Shown here piece by piece: positions 1 through 5,769 of a stretch of 64,000 nt of DNA. The stretch covers positions 1 to 64,000 of the forward strand of contig JAGCPZ010000076.1 in NCBI GenBank assembly GCA_017965445.1, in the 5' to 3' direction. Source of the stretch: Fibrobacter sp. (GTDB taxonomy: Bacteria > Fibrobacterota > Fibrobacteria > Fibrobacterales > Fibrobacteraceae). Every line of letters begins with the position of its first letter. Positions within the stretch are counted from its first letter, which is position 1. Position numbers and translations under genes: made by a program. The notes beneath the pieces are model-generated. The model worked only from the letters and a program-made list of their open reading frames with translations, had not been told where the DNA came from and did not search any database.

Positions 1-1
1 G

Positions 2-427
2 GAAGAAGTTCTCCATGCCCAGGAAGAGGGTGTCGAATTCTGCGTTCTGCAGAACCCGGCCAAGATTCTTGGCGACGAAGCCGGCCACGTGCGCGGCATG
101 CTCGTCGACAAGTACGAACTCGGCGAACCCGATGAAAAGGGCCGTCCGCGTCCGGTCAAGGTCGAAGGTGCAAGCTTCGAAATCGAATGCGACACCGTGC
201 TCGTTGCTATCGGTAACGGTTCCAACCCGCTTATCAGCAACACCACTCCGGAACTCTCCGTCGACAAGAAGGGTCACATCCTTCTCGAAGATGCAACCGC
301 CAACAAGACCTTCATGGAGAAGGTTTACGCCGGTGGTGACATCGTGCTCGGCGCTGCAACCGTGATTCTCGCCATGGGAGAAGGGCGCCGCGCAGCAGCT
401 GGTATTAATGAATTCCTCAAGAAGTAA
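2..427 (+). CDS. gltA: Glutamate synthase small-subunit-type oxidoreductase, C-terminal part
   Basis: The reading frame is already open at the left edge, so only about the last 141 residues are present. It reads as the C-terminal NADPH/FAD-binding part of the homotetrameric glutamate synthase (NADPH) or GltD-like family. Visible landmarks are VLVAIGNGSNPLI, where the NAD(P)H-binding domain joins the FAD domain, and YAGGDIVLGAATVILAMGEG, the GGD...A..A..G..AA signature that contacts FAD near the end of these enzymes. The protein ends with GRRAAAGINEFLKK. The enzyme would pass electrons from NADPH for glutamate formation, or act as a related flavin oxidoreductase subunit. The missing N-terminus prevents a choice between GltA, GltD and a sulfide dehydrogenase-like relative. 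A repeat copy and a terminator follow the stop. Confidence 0.85.
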   Translation, partial: EEVLHAQEEGVEFCVLQNPAKILGDEAGHVRGMLVDKYELGEPDEKGRPRPVKVEGASFEIECDTVLVAIGNGSNPLISNTTPELSVDKKGHILLEDATANKTFMEKVYAGGDIVLGAATVILAMGEGRRAAAGINEFLKK

Positions 428-450
428 TTGGTGTTATCCTTCGTGAGTCT

Positions 451-480
451 CGTCATCCTGAGCAAAGCGAAGGATCCAGT
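451..480 (+). repeat. Dispersed GTCATCCTGAGC-type repeat, copy 1
   Basis: A 30-bp unit beginning CGTCATCCTGAGCAAAGCGA and ending GGATCCAGT lies between the gltA stop and its terminator. The same 30 bp occurs inside the TolC-like gene near 17.8-17.9 kb, with diverged versions near 30171 and 57068. Look-alike repeats are common between genes in many environmental bacterial genomes. Confidence 0.8.
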
Positions 481-498
481 TAAATCTTGAATCACCTT

Positions 499-533
499 TA
501 AAAAGGAACGGCAATTCAGCCGTTCCTTTTTGT
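499..533 (+). terminator. Rho-independent terminator after gltA
   Basis: AAAGGAACGGC, a short loop, and GCCGTTCCTTTTTGT form a strong stem followed by a T run, about 70 bases after the gltA stop. Confidence 0.8.
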
Positions 534-555
534 CAATTCTTCCTTTTTTGTGACA

Positions 556-585
556 TTGCCTTTTTGCGAATCTTTTGATTATATT
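556..585 (+). promoter_or_regulatory. Possible sigma-70-type promoter for the GH5 gene
   Basis: TTGCCT and TATATT are separated by 18 bases just upstream of the GH5 start, with a ribosome site AAGGAG near 602-607. It is a weak match, proposed from position and sequence only. Confidence 0.3.
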
Positions 586-612
586 CATAGTGGGGATATT
601 TAAGGAGATGTT

Positions 613-2283
613 ATGGTTTGGTCTAAAATTTTTAGAATCACTTGTGGTGTAGCTTTTTTCGCGGGTTCTGTTTCCGCAGCCACTCTTCCAACAGCAAAAG
701 AAGTTCAGGCCAAGATGGGCTTGGGCTTCAACATCGGTAACTCGATGGAAGTGCCGAACAACCCCACGGCTTGGGGCAATCCTTTCCCGACTCAGGCTTT
801 GCTTGATTCCGTGAAGGCGGCTGGCTTTAATACGGTGCGTATCCCTTGTGCTTGGGACAGTCACACGAGCGGTGGCAAGGTCACTGAAACTTGGCTAGAC
901 TCCGTGAAAACGGTAGTCGATTTCGCCATGCGCGCAGGTCTTTACACAATCCTCAACATCCACCATGAAGGTGAAGGCGGCTGGTTCCAGAGCAACATCG
1001 GCACGAGCGTCAATAGCAACATCGACAACAAAATGAAAACTTACTGGACGCAGATTGCGAACAAGTTTAAGGATTACAACGAACGGTTGCTCTTTGCGGG
1101 CGCAAATGAACCCGGCCCGAATGTGAACACTTGGACTGCGCAACACGTCAGCACGTTGATGCACTACTATCAGACTTTTATTGATGCGGTTCGCGCTACG
1201 GGCGGCAACAACGAAACCCGCACCTTGATTATTCAGGGCCTCAACACCGACATCGACAAGTCCGTTGCGAACGCTCCGGTAAGCACCTTCCCGAAAGACA
1301 AGGTCGAAGGCCGCCTGATGTTTGAAGTGCACTACTACGATCCGTACCAATACACGCTCATGACGAGCCAGCAGGATTGGGGCGCCAGCGAGCCGATTCA
1401 ACCGCAATACTATTACGGTGACTACACCAAGGCAAGCGAACCCAAGCGCAATGCCGGTTACAACGCCTGGGCGGGCTCCGTCGATTCTAAGCTTGCGGGC
1501 ATCGTGCATCCGCAGGAACAGTTTGCCAAGATGAAGACAAATTACGTCGATAAGGGCTATCCGGTGATTGTTGGCGAATTTGGTGCGAACGTTCGCTCTC
1601 CGGAATTGAGCGGCAATGACCTGAATCTCCACAAGCAAGGCCGCGTGCAATGGCACAAGGATGTTGTTTCTGCCGCTAAGCAGTACGGGCTCACCCCGAT
1701 TCTCTGGGACATGGGCAACGAAAGCAACAGCAACTATGACAATATGGCCTACATCCGCCGTCAATCATCGCCGGTGGGCAAGGTTCTCGAAGTTGACGTT
1801 ATCAATGCCATGCGCGGTGTTTATGGCCTCGGCAATTACGAGAACAAGGGCGTTACGCACGTGGAAGACTTTATCACGGGCGGTGGCACGGAAACGCAGT
1901 CAAGCTCCAGCAACGGCGTTGAATCTAAATCGAGCAGTTCCGGCACAACCCCTCAATCAAGTAGCTCTGTAGAGAAAAATTGCGATGCTTTGATGCCGGA
2001 ATGCGGCTGGTCCCCAGAAGATCTTTGTAAGGCTGGCTTTGCGGAATATTGCGATGGCACTGCATTGCCGACCGTCCTTGTTAGGGATCCGGTGAAATTC
2101 CACCGCGATGGCAACACGCTTTACGGCTCCGGCAGTATTATGCTATTCGATATGAACGGAAACCTCGTGCGTTCCACGAATAGCGTCTCCGCCGGACAAT
2201 CCCAAATGCAACTGCGTGGCCTCCGCCAAGGCAACTACATCGCTAAATGCAAAAATAGCGCCTTGCAAGTTCAAATTCGCTAA
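613..2283 (+). CDS. Secreted GH5 endoglucanase with Ser-rich linker and C-terminal sorting-like module
   Basis: Length is 556 aa. Residues 1-22 are a signal peptide (cut after VSA). Residues about 25-400 form a GH5 (beta/alpha)8 glycanase: GFNIGNSMEVP at the start, VRIPCAWDSH, ILNIHHEG, then GANEPGPN with the acid/base Glu166, HYYDPYQYT, and VIVGEFGAN with the nucleophile Glu322. A Ser-rich linker of SSSS blocks follows at about 430-455. Next comes a small Cys-containing segment, and a final domain of about 70 aa ending MNGNLVRSTNS...GLRQGNYIAK...VQIR, which resembles the beta-sandwich sorting modules of type IX cargo. The expected substrate is beta-1,4-glucan such as cellulose or mixed-linkage glucan; subfamily and exact activity cannot be fixed by eye. 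The start has AAGGAG 6 bases upstream. The gene appears to be transcribed alone. Confidence 0.9.
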   Translation: MVWSKIFRITCGVAFFAGSVSAATLPTAKEVQAKMGLGFNIGNSMEVPNNPTAWGNPFPTQALLDSVKAAGFNTVRIPCAWDSHTSGGKVTETWLDSVKTVVDFAMRAGLYTILNIHHEGEGGWFQSNIGTSVNSNIDNKMKTYWTQIANKFKDYNERLLFAGANEPGPNVNTWTAQHVSTLMHYYQTFIDAVRATGGNNETRTLIIQGLNTDIDKSVANAPVSTFPKDKVEGRLMFEVHYYDPYQYTLMTSQQDWGASEPIQPQYYYGDYTKASEPKRNAGYNAWAGSVDSKLAGIVHPQEQFAKMKTNYVDKGYPVIVGEFGANVRSPELSGNDLNLHKQGRVQWHKDVVSAAKQYGLTPILWDMGNESNSNYDNMAYIRRQSSPVGKVLEVDVINAMRGVYGLGNYENKGVTHVEDFITGGGTETQSSSSNGVESKSSSSGTTPQSSSSVEKNCDALMPECGWSPEDLCKAGFAEYCDGTALPTVLVRDPVKFHRDGNTLYGSGSIMLFDMNGNLVRSTNSVSAGQSQMQLRGLRQGNYIAKCKNSALQVQIR

Positions 2284-2322
2284 CAATATCACCCTGCGGG
2301 CGTTTCCTGGCATCGCTTTGAA

Positions 2323-2353
2323 AAAAATCTCCGCTTCGGCGGGGATTTATTTA
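2323..2353 (+). terminator. Terminator after GH5 gene
   Basis: CTCCGC-TTCG-GCGGGG, a UUCG-looped hairpin preceded by A's and followed by a T-rich tail, lies 40 bases after the GH5 stop. Confidence 0.6.
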
Positions 2354-2390
2354 TATTATTTTGTAGGATATAAAAAAAGAGGGAGTCTCT

Positions 2391-2876
2391 ATGAAAAAAA
2401 TTTTTCCTGTCTTGACGGTTGTATTCGCACTTCTCACCGGGTGTGCTAAAACCATGCAACTGGATGATCCCAATCTCTATGACCAGTACCTCACCAAGAG
2501 CTACAACCAGCCCGTTGGAACATGCTTCAATGCGGTAAAAAGCGCTTTTGCCGAGAAAAAGGTTGCGCTGACTAAGGAAGATGCCGAAAACGGGCGAATT
2601 GTGACAGAACGTCATGATGCCTTAGTTTATGCCACATATACAGGATATACTGCAGGGGCTGTGACCAACTATAGTGGCGGCATGGGTAAAATTACGCACC
2701 GCTATTACATTGATGTGAAGGGCGATGAAAAAACATGTACCATAAAAGTGACCAAGTACAAGGCATGGAATAATGAAAATGAAGCAACTAATGTGAAGGT
2801 TGATGATATTTACAATTACTATTGGGGCCCGTTGTTCAAGAGCTTCGAAAACCATTTCAATCCTGACGAAGAATAG
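2391..2876 (+). CDS. Small lipoprotein of unknown function
   Basis: Length is 161 aa. The N-terminus MKKIFPVLTVVFALLTGCAK is a lipoprotein signal with lipobox LTGC (Cys18). The mature part has no family I recognise: about 50 residues with NAVKSAFAEKKVALTKEDAENGRIVTE, then a Gly/Thr/Tyr-rich stretch (YATYTGYTAGAVTNYSGGMGK), then beta-strand-like HRYYIDVKGDEKTCTIKVTKYKAW. The overall look, a small alpha/beta domain after the lipid anchor, recalls proteins that sit on the periplasmic face of a membrane, but this is only an impression. GAGGGAG lies 6 bases before the start. A terminator follows at 2908-2934, so it is probably a single-gene unit. Confidence 0.8.
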   Translation: MKKIFPVLTVVFALLTGCAKTMQLDDPNLYDQYLTKSYNQPVGTCFNAVKSAFAEKKVALTKEDAENGRIVTERHDALVYATYTGYTAGAVTNYSGGMGKITHRYYIDVKGDEKTCTIKVTKYKAWNNENEATNVKVDDIYNYYWGPLFKSFENHFNPDEE

Positions 2877-2905
2877 TTGTTTAAATTTTATTTCGGTATA
2901 ATTAA

Positions 2906-2936
2906 GGGACGGCGTAAACCGCCCCTTTTTTGTTGA
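2906..2936 (+). terminator. Terminator after small lipoprotein
   Basis: GGGACGG-CGTAAA-CCGCCCC followed by TTTTTTG. Confidence 0.75.
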
Positions 2937-3028
2937 GCCTCTTTATGGCTTTTTCCCGCCTGACAGGAGGTCCCCTTTACCACGCTTTGCGAATAGTGTA
3001 TATTAATTTGTGGATTGTAAGTGAGGCT

Positions 3029-3328
3029 ATGAAAATGAGCGACCACAATTATGAACTTTATGTCGAAAAGAAAAACGCCCGAGCCGAGGGCCTTGCTGAA
3101 GGTCGCGCGGAAGGTCGCGTTGAGGGCCTTGCTGAAGGTCGCGCGGAAGGCCGCGTTGAGGGTCGCGTTGAAGGCCGCGTTGAAGGCCGCAACGATGAAC
3201 GTACTGCAGTGGCACTTGACATGCTTGCCGACAACGAACCGATTGAAAAAATTGTCAAGTACTCGCACCTTCCCGAAAGCAAAGTCCTTGAACTTCGGGA
3301 CTCTCGGGCGACCTACAACAGTAAGTAG
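3029..3328 (+). pseudogene. C-terminal remnant of an Rpn/PD-(D/E)XK nuclease-type (transposase-31-like) gene
   Basis: Length is 99 aa from ATG 3029, with GTGAGG just upstream; in-frame codons continue back to 2930 but look non-coding. The core is a run of four-residue repeats EGLA/EGRA/EGRV (residues about 20-53, DNA 3085-3192), followed by NDERTAVALDMLADNEPIEKIVKYSHLPESKVLEL. This pattern, Glu-Gly-Arg tetrads then a short helix pair with an IEKI..YS.LP...V motif, is the usual C-terminus of Rpn family recombination-promoting nucleases; the roughly 200-residue catalytic domain is missing. It may be a decayed gene or a small standalone derivative kept by selection. A terminator follows at 3362-3392. 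The near-identical 12-bp repeats could expand or contract by slippage. Confidence 0.55.
3085..3192 (+). repeat. In-frame 12-bp tandem repeat (Glu-Gly-Arg-x)
   Basis: About nine copies of a 12-bp unit related to GAAGGTCGCGTT or GAGGGCCTTGCT encode EG[RL][AV]. The length is a multiple of 3, so changes in copy number would keep the frame. Confidence 0.85.
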
Positions 3329-3361
3329 CTTGCAATTCGCTTTTTGTGTGGCTGCACTATT

Positions 3362-3392
3362 TAAAAAGGGACTGCTTTAGCGGCCCCTTTTG
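3362..3392 (+). terminator. Terminator
   Basis: AAGGGAC-TGCTTTAGC-GGCCCCTT followed by TTGT. Confidence 0.6.
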
Positions 3393-3534
3393 TCGTATTC
3401 TATTCACTTTTGGAAAAAAGCGAATGGAATTGACGAAAAAATTGAAAAAAAGTGGAAAAATACAGGCCTTTGGCTCTTTGCAATAGAATTCCTTTCAATT
3501 AGTTTTATTCTTAGAAACGATAAGGAGGTCTGTT

Positions 3535-4101
3535 ATGATGAAAAAAGTGCTTGTTCCGTTTGTGGCTATTGTGGTGGGTTTTGGCCTTTTTGCCGCCTGC
3601 TCCAATGATTCCGATTCTGCTAACTCGCAGGTGAGTGACCCTGTTAATTCAACGGTAGCGAAAGTTGAATCGGCCTCTTTTACTGCGGAAAATCAGAGCA
3701 ATTGTGGCATGGAAGTTGGGTTGATGAAATCTGAGTCAGAAACGGATTCTGTTCATTTGTATATGAACAAAGATGGCTCTGCTGTGTTGAAAGAAAAAAT
3801 GCAATCAATTTGCCGTTATAAAGGAGAAACATCAAATATATCTCTTGAAAAGTCGGGAGATACTTTGCTTGTTTCCATAGACTATTACGAATATCCGCCT
3901 GATACAGTTGTTGTTTATAATGATTCACTTGGAAAAAATGATACATTGTTTGTGAGTCGCTATCCTACTCCCAAATGTGGTGGCATTTGCTCTGCCGATT
4001 ATGAAATAGATGTTCCTGCAGAATTTGTCGGTTCAAAATTTATTAGTGTGATTCGTAATGGAAAAGCTTTACTTTACCCTATTGCTTACGTAAAAGAGTA
4101 A
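3535..4101 (+). CDS. Lipoprotein, paralog of the 5016-5657 protein
   Basis: Length is 188 aa. The signal ends FGLFAACSND (lipobox FAAC), so it is probably lipid-anchored. After a short Ser/Asn linker, the C-terminal 130 residues are close to those of the lipoprotein at 5016-5657. Shared runs include LYMNKDGSAVLKEKM, YYEYPPDTV and VYNDSLGKNDTL. Both have SICRYKGE/TICPERGE and a C...C pair before DYEI.VPAEF, and both end YPIAYV. No known family was recognised; the shape suggests one compact beta-rich domain. AAGGAGG lies about 8 bases upstream of ATG 3535 (a second ATG follows at 3538). The two copies flank the TIGR02147 gene, which points to a local duplication and a shared role. Confidence 0.85.
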   Translation: MMKKVLVPFVAIVVGFGLFAACSNDSDSANSQVSDPVNSTVAKVESASFTAENQSNCGMEVGLMKSESETDSVHLYMNKDGSAVLKEKMQSICRYKGETSNISLEKSGDTLLVSIDYYEYPPDTVVVYNDSLGKNDTLFVSRYPTPKCGGICSADYEIDVPAEFVGSKFISVIRNGKALLYPIAYVKE

Positions 4102-4189
4102 ATGATATTATATTCGTTATTTAGCTCGTTTTATGGTATAATCCTCGATGCTCCCGCGGGGATTTTACTCTATTTTAAGGGTACGGAGT

Positions 4190-5023
4190 ATGAAATCGAT
4201 TTTTGAATACAAAGATTATCGCCTCTATTTGCAGGACTATCTGGATGAACGAAAACGGTACGAAAAGTTTTCGTGGCGTATGTTTTGCCGTGAAGCGGGT
4301 TTTTCGTCTCCCAATTTTTTAAAACAAGTTCGTGATGGTGCTTGGAACCTTAGCAAAGTAAAATCGGGGCAAGTCGCAAAGGCGATGGGACTTGTCGAAT
4401 ACGAAGAAGAATATTTCAAACAGCTGGTTGTCTTTGGAAATGCCAGCGATGACGATGTGAAAAAGACTGCCCTTGCTGAAATGCAACGAATTGCTTTGGC
4501 GCACAAGAAACGTGTGATTGGCAGGGATGCGCTTCAGTATTATGAATCGTGGAAATATCCTGTCATCAGGGAACTGGCTCCGCTAATGCGTGGCGCCGAG
4601 CCTCGTGACATTGCCGAAGAATGCAAGGAATATGTGTCTGCCGACGAAGTTCGCGATATTTTGGGTTTTCTTGTCGATACAGGTTTCTTGAAAAAAGATG
4701 GAAATAACGCATATTCACAGACCGATCAGACGGTCGTCGGTTCCAAGGAGGCTCTTTCGACAGCAATTCGTGCCATGCATAAAGAAATGGCGGGCATGGC
4801 TTTGCGGGCTGTAGATAGGTATTCGGCGGATGAACGCTTTTTTACAGGGATAACCGTTGGCGTTGACGAAGTTGCCTACGACAAGATTGTCGATATCATT
4901 AAGGATAGTTGCAAAAGGATTGTTGCTGTTGTGAGCGCCAATAAAAAGACGAACCAGGTTTGCCGAGTTAATTTCCAGTTTTTCCCGGTAACAAATAGAA
5001 TAGAGGAGAAAACGCATGCGTAA
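4190..5023 (+). CDS. TIGR02147 / DUF4423 family protein
   Basis: Length is 277 aa from ATG 4190 (GGAG upstream); an earlier in-frame ATG at 4148 has no ribosome site and would add a tail absent from the family. The protein opens with SIFEYKDYRLYLQDYLDERK and a helix-turn-helix-like block (FSWRMFCREAGFSSPNFLKQVRDGAWNLS), both typical of TIGR02147, a family multiplied in Fibrobacter. The middle has EEEYFKQLV and the typical YYESWKYPVIREL. The C-terminal half has a second winged-helix-like piece (VRDILGFLVDTGFLKKDGNNAYSQT). No signal peptide is seen, so it is cytoplasmic. A regulatory role is inferred from these DNA-binding-like parts; family function is not established. Its last codons overlap the ATG of the next lipoprotein (ATG at 5016, stop at 5021-5023), so the two are translationally coupled. 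Confidence 0.85.
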   Translation: MKSIFEYKDYRLYLQDYLDERKRYEKFSWRMFCREAGFSSPNFLKQVRDGAWNLSKVKSGQVAKAMGLVEYEEEYFKQLVVFGNASDDDVKKTALAEMQRIALAHKKRVIGRDALQYYESWKYPVIRELAPLMRGAEPRDIAEECKEYVSADEVRDILGFLVDTGFLKKDGNNAYSQTDQTVVGSKEALSTAIRAMHKEMAGMALRAVDRYSADERFFTGITVGVDEVAYDKIVDIIKDSCKRIVAVVSANKKTNQVCRVNFQFFPVTNRIEEKTHA

Positions 5024-5657
5024 TAAAATCCTTTTTTCAATTGCATTTTCGTTAATCTTGTTTACGTTGGCGTGTACCGACGATTCTTTAGGTGGCGGGT
5101 CATCGATTGACCCGAATGCAAATCCTGCTGTCTATGCAAATAATAGCAGTTCTTCAAATGATGACATTACGAAGAAGGGCGGTGGTTCCGCTAATTCTAC
5201 AGCGACAAAAATTGATTCAATTTCTTTTGCTGCAAGTGAAGGGTCGTGCAACATTGAAGGCGCCTTAATGAAAACTGTACCGAAGGATGATTCTATTCAT
5301 TTGTATATGAATAAAGATGGCTCTGCTGTGTTGAAAGAAAAAATGGGGACAATTTGCCCTGAGCGAGGTGAAATATCAAAAATATCGATTGAAAAACAAG
5401 AAGATACTTTACTGGTTTTCATCAAATATTACGAATATCCCCCAGACACTGTTATTGTTTATAATGATTCGCTTGGAAAAAATGATACATTGGTTGTTCA
5501 TCGTCCTGAACGCTTGTGTATGTGCTATTCCGATTATGAAATAGAAGTGCCTGCGGAATTTACTGGTACAAAATTTGTCGGTCTAAAATACACATTAAAT
5601 GATACTGATGTCAATGTAAATACTTTTCTTTACCCTATTGCTTATGTACACCAGTGA
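5016..5657 (+). CDS. Lipoprotein, paralog of the 3535-4101 protein
   Basis: Length is 213 aa. The N-terminus MRNKILFSIAFSLILFTLACTDD is a lipoprotein signal (lipobox TLAC). A Ser/Asn/Gly-rich linker (residues about 25-65) is longer than in the paralog. The C-terminal domain matches the 3535 protein nearly block for block: LYMNKDGSAVLKEKM, YYEYPPDTVIVYNDSLGKNDTL, DYEIEVPAEF and YPIAYV. The start codon overlaps the stop of the TIGR02147 gene by 8 bases; GAGGAG inside that gene supplies the ribosome site. The coupling suggests that the regulator-like protein and this lipoprotein work together. No known domain family was recognised. Confidence 0.85.
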   Translation: MRNKILFSIAFSLILFTLACTDDSLGGGSSIDPNANPAVYANNSSSSNDDITKKGGGSANSTATKIDSISFAASEGSCNIEGALMKTVPKDDSIHLYMNKDGSAVLKEKMGTICPERGEISKISIEKQEDTLLVFIKYYEYPPDTVIVYNDSLGKNDTLVVHRPERLCMCYSDYEIEVPAEFTGTKFVGLKYTLNDTDVNVNTFLYPIAYVHQ

Positions 5658-5724
5658 TGGCCTTTTGTCAATTTAACAAAACTAATTGATTTAGTACCAT
5701 TCTTAACCCCCGTTTTCCAATCTA

Positions 5725-5758
5725 TTTTCTAGAGTGGGGTTGAATACACTCTAGAAAA
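5725..5758 (+). promoter_or_regulatory. Long perfect inverted repeat just before the GH127 ribosome site
   Basis: TTTTCTAGAGTG and CACTCTAGAAAA are perfect 12-bp inverted arms with a 10-base loop. The right arm runs into the ribosome site AAAGGTGG, 12 bases before ATG 5770. It could be an operator, an mRNA hairpin controlling initiation, or a terminator for the preceding lipoprotein; the T tail on the + strand is missing. Confidence 0.5.
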
Positions 5759-5769
5759 AGGTGGAAACA

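Noticed and set aside
2930-3028. Upstream extension of the EGR-repeat gene to 2930
   Set aside because: No ribosome site at the earlier Met, and the residues between look unlike the family; ATG 3029 follows GTGAGG.
4148-4189. Earlier start of the TIGR02147 gene
   Set aside because: The family starts SIFEYKDYR, directly after ATG 4190, which has GGAG at the right distance.
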